Shown piece after piece: positions 1 to 5,290 of a stretch of DNA of 5,290 bases. Source of the DNA: Solirubrobacteraceae bacterium (GTDB lineage Bacteria; Actinomycetota; Thermoleophilia; Solirubrobacterales; Solirubrobacteraceae). The position numbers and the translations under genes were made by a program. Every line of letters begins with the position of its first letter. Positions within the stretch are counted from its first letter, which is position 1. The DNA is taken from positions 1 to 5,290 of the forward strand of contig JADGIB010000257.1 of NCBI GenBank assembly GCA_019683665.1, read 5' to 3'. Under the pieces are notes generated by a model that saw only the letters and a program-made list of their open reading frames with translations, was not told where the DNA came from and did not search any database.

Positions 1-1309
1 GGGCGGGGGCGGGCGCCTCGACGTAGCGGTAGGCGACGTCCTCGGTGCTGCGCGCGCCGCTCGGGGCGACGACCTGGACGCGGACCGGGCCGGCCGCGCC
101 CGGCGGGGTGGTGGCGACGAGGGTGTTGAAGTCCACGACGCGCGCGGTCGCGGCGGGGGTGTCGCCGAAGAGGACGCGCACCCCGGTGGCGAAGTTCGCG
201 CCCTCGATGCGGACCTCCTGGCCGCCGGTCGCCGGGCCCTCGGCCGGGCTGACCGAGCGCACGACCGGGCGGCCGCCGACCGCCGCGGGCCGCGGCGGCG
301 TGGGCGCGACGACGATCGCCGTCGGCGTGTCGGCGACCGGGATCGCCGCGACCCGGGCGCGGGTCTGCGGGTCGACGACGTAGACGAGCGGGTCGTCGAG
401 CGCCCCGAGCAGGATCGCGTCGCCGTCGGGCGAGACGGCGACCGGCATCGTCATCCCGCCGACCCCGGTCGTCGCCGCGGTCGCCTTCGTCGCGGTGTCG
501 ATCTCGGTGGCCTCGTCGGCGGGCGTGCCCGAGACCCAGGCGCGCGCGCCGGCCGGGTCGAGCGCGACGCCCGCGGGCGCGCCGCCGCCGGGGTCCGGCA
601 GCGGGAGCGCGTCGATCGTCGTGCCGTCCGGGTTCAGCCGCCAGACCCGCGGGCTGGCCCCGTTCCCGGCGTCGGAGACGTAGACGGTGCCGTTCGGGGC
701 GACCGTCACGCCGCTCGGCTGGAAGTTCGGGTCGGCGGGGCTGATGTCGACCGACGGGAAGCCGGGCTGGGTGAGGTCGAACCGCAGGAGCTGCCCGGTC
801 AGGGTGACGGCGGCGTAGAGGCGATCGCCGGCCGGGGCGATCGCGATCTGCTCGAAGCCCGGGGCGAAGAACGGCACGGTGGCGCGATCGACGATCGCGC
901 CGCTGGCGACGTCGACGGCGAGGAGCTCCTCGTCGGCGATGTCGGTGTTGATGACGAACACCCAGAGCGTCGCCCCGTCGGGGGAGACGGCGAGGGCGAA
1001 CGGCGCGAGGTCGTCGCCGAGCGCGATCGTGCGGGCGGTCGTGCGCGTCGCGCCGTCGATGACCGAGATCGACCCGTCGCCCACGTTGGCCGTGAACGCG
1101 GTGCGCCCGTCGCGGGTGACGGCGATCGCCTGGGGCATGGAGCCGACCCCGATCGTGCCGGCGTGCGAGCGGGTCGCGGTGTCGATGACCTCCACGACGT
1201 CCGCGCAGCTGCACGTCAGCACGTACGCGGTCGCGGCCGGCGCCGCCGCGGGCGCCCCGGCCAGGACGGCGATCGCGCCCGCCAGCCACGCGAGCATCCG
1301 TGCCCTCAT
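1..1309 (-). CDS. Exported YVTN/NHL-type beta-propeller protein with IPT/TIG domain (3' end outside the window)
   Basis: The minus strand is open from an ATG at 1309 to the window edge (436 codons, no stop), so the C-terminus is missing. Residues 1-29 look like a Sec signal peptide: a short basic start (MRARM), a Leu/Ala-rich core, then small residues (APAAAPAATA). About residues 30-340 hold repeated beta-propeller blades with the recurring pattern 'VxVIDtaT...IxVG..P.aIAVtpDG...yvaN', for example VVEVIDTATRS, IAVTRDGRTAFTAN, VSPDGATLWV and VAPNGTVYVSDAGNG. About residues 345-425 form an IPT/TIG immunoglobulin-like domain (VRSVSPAEGPATGG, VRIEGANF, VRVLFGD, VRVQVVAPSG). An Ala/Pro-rich stretch follows at the edge. 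A CSC motif sits just after the signal region. An in-frame ATG at 1297 is possible, but it would lose the basic N-region, so 1309 is preferred. Such propellers usually act as extracellular binding or scaffold proteins. The ligand cannot be told from sequence, and no enzymatic motif is visible. Domain assignment is firm; function is unknown. Confidence 0.88.
   Translation of the reverse strand, partial: MRARMLAWLAGAIAVLAGAPAAAPAATAYVLTCSCADVVEVIDTATRSHAGTIGVGSMPQAIAVTRDGRTAFTANVGDGSISVIDGATRTTARTIALGDDLAPFALAVSPDGATLWVFVINTDIADEELLAVDVASGAIVDRATVPFFAPGFEQIAIAPAGDRLYAAVTLTGQLLRFDLTQPGFPSVDISPADPNFQPSGVTVAPNGTVYVSDAGNGASPRVWRLNPDGTTIDALPLPDPGGGAPAGVALDPAGARAWVSGTPADEATEIDTATKATAATTGVGGMTMPVAVSPDGDAILLGALDDPLVYVVDPQTRARVAAIPVADTPTAIVVAPTPPRPAAVGGRPVVRSVSPAEGPATGGQEVRIEGANFATGVRVLFGDTPAATARVVDFNTLVATTPPGAAGPVRVQVVAPSGARSTEDVAYRYVEAPAPA
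1289..1307 (-). repeat. Direct repeat, copy A (inside the start of the beta-propeller gene)
   Basis: This 19-nt sequence, CGCGAGCATCCGTGCCCTC on the plus strand, is identical to 1481-1499. Here it covers codons 1-7 of the propeller gene. A weaker paired match (1204-1222 with 1442-1460, 17/19) lies in the same order, so the repeat is part of a longer diverged duplication and not a chance match. Confidence 0.75.
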
Positions 1310-1316
1310 GGGCGCA

Positions 1317-1322
1317 AGCCTA
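1317..1322 (-). promoter_or_regulatory. Candidate -10 hexamer (TAGGCT) of the beta-propeller gene, leaderless type
   Basis: Read on the minus strand, TAGGCT fits the actinobacterial TANNNT -10 pattern and lies exactly 7 nt before the ATG at 1309. That would put the transcript start at or next to the start codon. No good Shine-Dalgarno sequence or -35 TTGAC-like box is seen at normal spacing. The flanking CGAGTAG is also found before ppdK. Prediction from pattern only. Confidence 0.4.
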
Positions 1323-1349
1323 CTCGGGATCGGCCCTGAGCGCGGAGGG

Positions 1350-1499
1350 TCACCCGAGCGGTCGCTCCCGGGCCCGCGGGCGGAGCGCGGGGGCGACGCT
1401 CCATCCGTGGGGGGCGCCCGGGCCGACGGTCACCGCGCCGTCGCAGCTGCAGGTGAGCACGGAGCGGCCGCAGCCGCCCGCGCGAGCATCCGTGCCCTC
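1350..1499 (-). pseudogene. Decayed partial duplicate of the 5' end of the beta-propeller gene
   Basis: This stretch lies between the glutaredoxin stop and the beta-propeller start. It repeats two blocks of the propeller gene in the same order and strand. A 19-nt block around the start region is identical (1481-1499 = 1289-1307). A second block matches at 17 of 19 positions (1442-1460 against 1204-1222). The distance between the blocks is 46 nt shorter here, which breaks the frame between the ATG-like codon at 1489 and the conserved segment. From 1460 the minus strand reads VLTCSCDGAVTVG, against VLTCSCADVVEVI in the intact gene, then loses similarity and stops at TGA (1352-1350). I read it as a remnant of a tandem paralogue or a failed duplication, too short to make a propeller. 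An assembly error is less likely because the copies have diverged. Confidence 0.5.
1481..1499 (-). repeat. Direct repeat, copy B (in the intergenic remnant)
   Basis: Identical to 1289-1307 and offset by 192 nt. It forms the upstream end of the decayed duplicate described at 1350-1499. Confidence 0.75.
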
Positions 1500-1554
1500 C
1501 GGCGCGGAGCCTGCGGGGGACCGGGCGCCCCGCCCGGGCGACCTCGACCGGGTG

Positions 1555-1815
1555 CTACGCGGCGCGGTCGACCAGCTCGAGGAGCCGGCCGCTGCGGTCG
1601 AGCTCGCGCAGCTCGCTGAAGCCGCCGACGACCTGTCCGTCGATGACGACCTGCGGGAACGTCATCATCCCCGTCTTCTCGATCAGCTCTGCCCGTCCCG
1701 CCGGGTCCTTGGCCAGGCTGACCTCCTCGAACGGGATGCCGCGCTTGGTCAGCAGGGCCTTGGCCTGGAGGCAGAAGGGGCAGGGATCGGTGGTGTAGAC
1801 GGTGACGGAGCTCAT
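1555..1815 (-). CDS. grxC: Glutaredoxin, GrxC-type (CPFC active site)
   Basis: This 86-residue protein has the usual size of a single-domain glutaredoxin. It begins with the beta strand VTVYTT followed by the redox site C12-P13-F14-C15. The helix QAKALLTKRGIPFEEV follows, then the cis-proline motif TFPQVVIDG (Pro54), the glutathione-binding GG at 64-65 (VVGGFSEL), and a terminal helix (LRELDRSGRLLELV). It lacks the WSGF-type C-terminal motif of NrdH redoxins, so Grx3/GrxC is the best fit. Such proteins reduce disulfides or protein-thiol adducts in the cytoplasm using a low-molecular-weight thiol. In actinobacteria the thiol partner may be mycothiol or another compound, which the sequence does not show. 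The ATG at 1815 is chosen because it leads straight into the first beta strand. There is no strong ribosome binding site. The gene is divergent from recO, with a 32-62 bp gap depending on the recO start. Confidence 0.92.
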   Translation of the reverse strand: MSSVTVYTTDPCPFCLQAKALLTKRGIPFEEVSLAKDPAGRAELIEKTGMMTFPQVVIDGQVVGGFSELRELDRSGRLLELVDRAA

Positions 1816-1825
1816 TACTTCACAA

Positions 1826-1831
1826 ACTGTA
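1826..1831 (-). promoter_or_regulatory. Candidate -10 hexamer (TACAGT) for the glutaredoxin gene
   Basis: On the minus strand TACAGT fits TANNNT and ends 10 nt before the ATG at 1815, which would give a leader of only a few bases. It sits in a short AT-rich island (1813-1831, 6 of 19 bases G/C) that stands out in this GC-rich window. No convincing -35 at 16-18 nt is seen. A TTGACC on the same strand (1864-1859) is about 27 nt away, too far to pair with it. Confidence 0.4.
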
Positions 1832-1833
1832 GC

Positions 1834-1841
1834 GAGGGGGG
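1834..1841 (+). promoter_or_regulatory. Shine-Dalgarno-like run (GAGGGGGG) upstream of recO
   Basis: This purine run is the only good ribosome-binding-like sequence before recO. It lies 6 nt before an in-frame ATC at 1848, an ideal spacing, but 36 nt before the first standard start (GTG 1878). Its position supports initiation upstream of 1878. The actual start is unproven. Confidence 0.4.
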
Positions 1842-1877
1842 TGCGCGATCCCGGGCCAGGTCAAGGCTGAGGCGGTC

Positions 1878-2567
1878 GTGCTGCGCTCGCTGCGCTACGG
1901 CGAGGCGGACCGCATCCTCCACCTGTACACCGAGCACCGCGGGCGGATCGCCGCGATCGCCAAGGGCGTGCGCCGCGCGCGCAGCCGCTTCGGCGGCCGC
2001 CTGGAGCCGTTCACGCGCGTCGCGCTCGTCCTCCACGAGGGCCGCAGCGAGCTGCTGACGGTGACCGCCGCCGACACCGTCGCGCCGCACCGGCGCCTGC
2101 GCGAGCGCGCCGCCTCGCTCGACGCCGCCGCCCGCGCCTGCGACGCGGTCGCGCGGCTGTTCGAGACCGCCGACCCGCACCCGCCCGTCTACCACCTGCT
2201 CTGCCACGAGCTGGCCCTCCTCGACGCCGACCCGGGCGCCGCCACCCACGCCAACCAGCTCGCGTTCCGGCTCAAGCTCCTGCTCGCCGCCGGCCTGGCC
2301 CCGCAGCTCGCCGCCTGCGCGCGCTGCGGCGAGCGCGAGCACCTCAGCGCGTTCTCCGGCGCCGAGGGCGGCGTCGTCTGCACCGCCTGCGAGGGGGCGG
2401 GCTTCCCGCTGAGCGAGGAGGCGCACGCGTTCATGAGCGAGGCGCTCGGCCGCCCGCTGCGCGACGCGCCCCAGGCGTCCGACCGCGCCCTGCGCCAGGC
2501 CGAGCGCGCGATCGCCGAGACGGCCGAGCACCACGCCCACGTCCGCCTGCGCGCGGCCGTGCCCTGA
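1878..2567 (+). CDS. recO: DNA repair protein RecO (true start probably further upstream)
   Basis: RecO binds single-stranded DNA, SSB and RecR and helps load RecA in the RecF pathway of recombinational gap repair. The N-terminal OB-fold signature is clear: LRSLRYGEADRILHLYTEHRG, then a basic segment (AKGVRRARSRFGGRLEPF) typical of the DNA-binding face. An alpha-helical middle follows (LDAAARACDAVARLFE...), then a zinc-finger-like CARC...CTAC (Cys147, 150, 168, 171 in the 229-residue reading) and a final helical tail. GTG 1878 is the first standard start codon, but it falls inside the conserved first strand. Upstream in-frame codons from 1860 encode VKAEAV, the expected RecO beginning. The frame is open back to a TAG at 1830-1832, with no ATG, GTG or TTG on the way. 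Translation may start at ATC 1848 (about 239 residues, normal for RecO), or a one-base error may hide a GTG start at 1841. ppdK follows 46 bp downstream on the same strand. Confidence 0.93.
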   Translation: MLRSLRYGEADRILHLYTEHRGRIAAIAKGVRRARSRFGGRLEPFTRVALVLHEGRSELLTVTAADTVAPHRRLRERAASLDAAARACDAVARLFETADPHPPVYHLLCHELALLDADPGAATHANQLAFRLKLLLAAGLAPQLAACARCGEREHLSAFSGAEGGVVCTACEGAGFPLSEEAHAFMSEALGRPLRDAPQASDRALRQAERAIAETAEHHAHVRLRAAVP

Positions 2568-2600
2568 CCGGCCGGGACGCCGTCGTTCGCCGCGGGCGAG

Positions 2601-2606
2601 TAGCTT
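2601..2606 (+). promoter_or_regulatory. Candidate -10 hexamer (TAGCTT) of ppdK, leaderless type
   Basis: TAGCTT fits TANNNT and lies exactly 7 nt before the ppdK ATG, with no Shine-Dalgarno sequence between. The upstream CGAGTAG matches the sequence before the beta-propeller gene, with the same hexamer-to-ATG distance. It suggests ppdK can be transcribed on its own as a leaderless mRNA, and not only by read-through from recO. No clear -35 box is visible. Confidence 0.42.
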
Positions 2607-2613
2607 CGTCGGC

Positions 2614-5184
2614 ATGCAACGCTGGATCGTGGACTTCAAGGACGGTTCGCGCGACATGCGCGTGCTGCTCGGCGGCAAGGGCGCGAACATCGCGGAGATG
2701 ACGCGGGTGCTGGGCCCTGAGCGGGTTCCGGCCGGGTTCACGATCACAACGGAGGCCTGCGTCGCCTACCTGCGCGACGGCCGGTTCCCCGACGGGCTCA
2801 TGGACCAGGTCCGCGACGCGATGGGCCGCCTCGAGGCGCTGGCGGGCAAGCGCTTCGGCGACGCCGCCGACCCGCTGCTCGTCTCCGTGCGCTCCGGCGC
2901 GCGCGAGTCGATGCCGGGCATGATGGACACGGTCCTCAACCTCGGCCTCAACGACGAGACGATCGAGGGGCTGGCGGCGAAGACGGCGAACGAGCGCTTC
3001 GCCTGGGACTCCTACCGCCGCTTCGTGCAGATGTTCGGCAACGTCGTGCGCGGCGTCCCCGGCGAGCGCTTCGAGGACGAGATCGCGCGGGTCAAGCGCG
3101 AGCGCGGCGTGACGCTCGACACCGAGCTCGACGTCGACGCGCTGCGCGAGCTGACCCGGACCTTCCAGGGCTTCTACGACTTCCCGCAGGAGCCGGGCGT
3201 CCAGCTCGAGCAGGCGATCCGGGCCGTGTTCGACTCGTGGATGGGCGAGCGCGCCGTCGCCTACCGCCGCATCCACCACATCCCCGACGACTGGGGCACC
3301 GCGGTCAACGTCCAGCAGATGGTCTTCGGCAACAAGGGGGAGACGAGCGGCTCCGGCGTCGCCTTCAGCCGCGACGAGGTGACCGGCGCCCCCGAGCCGT
3401 CCGGCGACTTCCTGCCCAACGCCCAGGGCGAGGACGTCGTCTCCGGCGTGCGCAACACGCGCGACATCGCCGAGCTGCGCGAGTGGCTGCCCGACGTCCA
3501 CGCGCAGCTCATGGAGATCCTGCGCACGCTCGAGGCGCACTACAAGGACATGCAGGACTGCGAGTTCACGGTCGAGGAGGGGCGTCTGTACATGCTGCAG
3601 ACGCGCAACGCCAAGCGGCCGGCGCAGGCCGCGATCCGCTTCGCCGTGGACGCCGTCGAGGAGGGCCTGCTCTCGAAGGCGGAGGCGATCGCCACGATTG
3701 ACGCCGCCAAGCTCGACGCGCTCCTGCACCCGACGTTCGACCCGACGGCCGACTACGCGGTCCTGGCGCGGGGCGTCGCCGCCTCGCCGGGCGCGGCGAA
3801 GGGCGCGATCGTCTTCACCGCCGCCGACGCGGTCGCCCGCGCCCAGGCGGGCGAGGACGTCATCCTCGTGCGCCCGTTCACCGAGGCCGACGACGTCGCC
3901 GGCTTCCACGCCGCCAAGGGCGTCCTCACCTCCGAGGGCGGGAAGGCCTCGCACGCGGCGCTCGTCGCCCGCGGCATGGGCGTGCCCGCCGTCACCGGCG
4001 CCAGCGACGTCGAGATCGACCTGCAGGCGCGCACCGCCCGCGTCGGCGACGTCGTCCTGCGCGAGGGCGACCGGATCGCCCTGGACGGCACGACCGGCGC
4101 GATCACGACCGACGACGTCCCGCTCGTGGAGCCGACGGTCGACGAGCGCTTCGAGACCGTGCTGGGGTGGTGCGACGAGCTGCGCCGCCTCGGCGTGCGC
4201 GCGAACGCCGACACGCCCGAGGACGCGGCCCGCGCCCGCGAGCTCGGCGCCGAGGGGATCGGCCTGTGCCGCACCGAGCACATGTTCCTCGGCGACCGCC
4301 AGCCGCTCATGGCCGACATGATCCTCGCCGAGGACGAGGCCGAGCGCCGCGAGCGCCTGAGCCGGCTGCTGCCGCTCCAGCAGGCGGACTTCGAGGGCCT
4401 GTTCGCGGCGATGGAGGGCCGCCCGGTCACGATCCGGCTGCTCGACCCGCCGCTGCACGAGTTCCTGCCCCACCCGCAGGACCTGCCGGCCGGCTCGCCC
4501 GAGCGCGCCCGCGTCGAGGCGCTCCAGGAGGCCAACCCGATGCTCGGCACGCGCGGCGTGCGCCTCGGGATCCTCCACCCGGAGATCTACGAGATGCAGG
4601 TGCGGGCGATCTGCCGGGCGGCGAAGGCGGTCTCGCCGGCGCCGCACCTGGAGATCATGATCCCGCTCGTCGCCTACGAGCACGAGCTGGAGCTCATGTC
4701 CGAGCTCGTCGAGCGCGTCGCCGGCGAGGAGGGGCTGCAGCGCGGCCGCGACTACTCGCTGGGCACGATGATCGAGCTGCCGCGCGCCTGCTTCCTGGCC
4801 GACCACATCAGCCCGCACGCCGACTTCTTCAGCTTCGGCACGAACGACCTGACGCAGACGGGGATCGGCTTCAGCCGCGACGACATCGAGGGCCGGATCC
4901 TCGACCGCTACCTCGACACCGGGATCCTCGATCGCTCGCCGTTCGAGACGCTCGACTTCCCGGGCGTCGGCCAGATGGTGCGGATGGGCGCGTGGCTGGG
5001 CCGCCAGGGCAACCCGCAGCTCAAGCTCGGGATCTGCGGCGAGCACGGCGGCGACCCCGACAGCATCGACTTCGTCCACCACAGTGGGATCGACTACGTG
5101 TCGTGCTCGCCGTTCCGGGTGCCGATCGCGCGGGTCGCGGCCGCCCAGGCGGCGGTGCGGGCCGCCGCCGCGCAGGACGGCTAG
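2614..5184 (+). CDS. ppdK: Pyruvate, phosphate dikinase (PPDK)
   Basis: This cytoplasmic enzyme interconverts pyruvate + ATP + phosphate with PEP + AMP + diphosphate. In bacteria it can serve gluconeogenesis or glycolysis. All three parts are present in 856 residues, slightly below the roughly 874 of the Clostridium symbiosum enzyme. The N-terminal ATP-grasp region has GGKG (Lys22), SVRSGAR (Arg93), MPGMMDTVLNLGLND, WGTAVNVQQMVFGNKGETSG and QTRNAKR (Arg331). The phosphohistidine domain has GGKASHAALVARGMG with catalytic His447. The C-terminal PEP/pyruvate TIM barrel has IGLCRTEHMF (Arg553), RLLDPPLHEF (Arg608), GTMIELPRA (Glu721), GTNDLTQ (Asn744, Asp745) and GICGEHGGDP with catalytic Cys808. 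The catalytic set looks complete. The Thr two residues before the catalytic His, target of the PPDK regulatory kinase in other species, is Ala445. The ATG at 2614 matches the family N-terminus (W-x-x-x-F..G). Two loops look shorter than in the clostridial enzyme: one before FPQEP, one after HEFLPH. PEP synthase is excluded by these motifs. Confidence 0.97.
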   Translation: MQRWIVDFKDGSRDMRVLLGGKGANIAEMTRVLGPERVPAGFTITTEACVAYLRDGRFPDGLMDQVRDAMGRLEALAGKRFGDAADPLLVSVRSGARESMPGMMDTVLNLGLNDETIEGLAAKTANERFAWDSYRRFVQMFGNVVRGVPGERFEDEIARVKRERGVTLDTELDVDALRELTRTFQGFYDFPQEPGVQLEQAIRAVFDSWMGERAVAYRRIHHIPDDWGTAVNVQQMVFGNKGETSGSGVAFSRDEVTGAPEPSGDFLPNAQGEDVVSGVRNTRDIAELREWLPDVHAQLMEILRTLEAHYKDMQDCEFTVEEGRLYMLQTRNAKRPAQAAIRFAVDAVEEGLLSKAEAIATIDAAKLDALLHPTFDPTADYAVLARGVAASPGAAKGAIVFTAADAVARAQAGEDVILVRPFTEADDVAGFHAAKGVLTSEGGKASHAALVARGMGVPAVTGASDVEIDLQARTARVGDVVLREGDRIALDGTTGAITTDDVPLVEPTVDERFETVLGWCDELRRLGVRANADTPEDAARARELGAEGIGLCRTEHMFLGDRQPLMADMILAEDEAERRERLSRLLPLQQADFEGLFAAMEGRPVTIRLLDPPLHEFLPHPQDLPAGSPERARVEALQEANPMLGTRGVRLGILHPEIYEMQVRAICRAAKAVSPAPHLEIMIPLVAYEHELELMSELVERVAGEEGLQRGRDYSLGTMIELPRACFLADHISPHADFFSFGTNDLTQTGIGFSRDDIEGRILDRYLDTGILDRSPFETLDFPGVGQMVRMGAWLGRQGNPQLKLGICGEHGGDPDSIDFVHHSGIDYVSCSPFRVPIARVAAAQAAVRAAAAQDG

Positions 5185-5194
5185 CTAGGCGCCG

Positions 5195-5249
5195 GCCGCG
5201 CCCGGGCCCCCGGGGTGCGCGGGGGCCCCCGCGGGGGCCCGGGCGCGGC
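5195..5249 (+). terminator. Strong GC hairpin after ppdK, possible terminator without a U-tract
   Basis: Starting 10 bp after the ppdK stop, arm 5195-5212 (GCCGCGCCCGGGCCCCCG) is perfectly complementary to 5232-5249, giving an 18-bp G/C-only stem around a 19-nt loop. The loop region overlaps a 16-bp palindrome (5218-5233), so competing folds are possible. No T-run follows. In high-GC actinobacteria such hairpins are often proposed as terminators, but the missing U-tract and the poor-quality-looking sequence just after it leave this uncertain. Confidence 0.55.
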
Positions 5250-5256
5250 GCCGCAG

Positions 5257-5278
5257 CCCCCCCGGGGGGGGGGGGGGG
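5257..5278. other. Homopolymer block C7G15, possible sequencing or assembly artefact
   Basis: Seven C are followed by fifteen G, ending in GC-only sequence at the window edge. Runs this long are unusual even in GC-rich genomes. The block comes directly after a very stable hairpin, where reads commonly fail. The bases from about 5257 onward should be treated as unreliable. No gene is visible there. Confidence 0.6.
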
Positions 5279-5290
5279 CGCGGCGCGGGG

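Noticed and set aside
1430..1489. A possible small peptide gene from the ATG at 1489 on the minus strand
   Set aside because: It gives only 19 Ala-rich residues before a stop. It is better explained as the frameshifted remnant of the duplicated propeller gene start.
45..1619. Plus-strand open frames opposite the beta-propeller gene (45-383, 495-683, 879-1619)
   Set aside because: They are Ala/Arg/Ser/Pro-rich with no domain features. The minus strand here encodes clear propeller blades and a TIG domain over its whole length.
1859..1864. TTGACC on the minus strand as a -35 box for the glutaredoxin promoter
   Set aside because: It is about 27 nt from the TACAGT hexamer, well outside the usual 16-19 nt spacing.
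1300..2058. A 252-codon plus-strand open frame across the intergenic region, glutaredoxin and recO start
   Set aside because: It crosses two well-supported genes in other frames, and its translation has no recognisable features.
1815..2747. A 310-codon open frame on the minus strand opposite recO
   Set aside because: It is a shadow of recO in GC-rich sequence, low in complexity, and it covers the promoter region and the ppdK start.
3237..4550. Further open frames in alternate frames within ppdK (3237-3701, 3698-4321, and 4550-3753 on the minus strand)
   Set aside because: They are Arg/Ser/Pro-rich shadows of the PPDK frame, which is uninterrupted and carries the family's catalytic motifs.
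2431..5082. An 883-codon open frame on the minus strand, antisense to ppdK and the end of recO
   Set aside because: Its translation is a low-complexity Arg/Ala/Val/Glu/Leu/Asp mix with no recognisable domain. It lies opposite an unmistakable PPDK. Long antisense frames are expected where third positions are nearly all G or C.
1..5290. CRISPR arrays, transposons, tRNA/rRNA genes, phage or defence genes
   Set aside because: I saw no regularly spaced repeats, terminal inverted repeats with a transposase, tRNA-like folds, or proteins of such families. The confident genes are ordinary chromosomal ones.

Overview
The window is extremely GC-rich (by eye about three quarters G+C, with almost all third codon positions G or C). 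It carries ordinary bacterial chromosomal genes. The base composition, the weak or absent Shine-Dalgarno sites, the TANNNT-type -10 hexamers close to start codons, and recO followed directly by ppdK suggest a high-GC actinobacterium. The Thermoleophilia/Solirubrobacterales group is my best guess, from general knowledge and not from any search.

Layout: (1) Positions 1-1309, minus strand: the 5' part of a gene for an exported YVTN/NHL-type beta-propeller protein with an IPT/TIG domain. It runs off the left edge with no stop codon. (2) Positions 1310-1554: intergenic DNA with a decayed, partly deleted second copy of the beginning of the beta-propeller gene (about 1350-1499). (3) Positions 1555-1815, minus strand: a complete glutaredoxin with a CPFC active site. 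(4) Positions 1816-1847: a short AT-rich divergent promoter island. (5) Positions about 1848/1878-2567, plus strand: recO, a DNA-repair mediator, whose conserved N-terminus lies upstream of the first standard start codon. (6) Positions 2614-5184, plus strand: complete ppdK, pyruvate phosphate dikinase, with all catalytic residues checked present but alanine at the usual regulatory threonine. (7) Positions 5185-5290: a very strong GC hairpin followed by C7G15 low-complexity sequence that may be a contig end or a sequencing artefact.

The genes do not form one pathway. PPDK interconverts pyruvate and PEP in central metabolism, RecO works in recombinational repair, glutaredoxin in thiol redox balance, and the propeller protein outside the membrane. 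I found no CRISPR array, transposase, tRNA, rRNA or phage gene, and no clear new multi-gene system. The points most worth a second look are the duplicated propeller-gene start, the recO start problem, the PPDK Thr-to-Ala change, and the matching promoter-like motifs 7 nt before two start codons.
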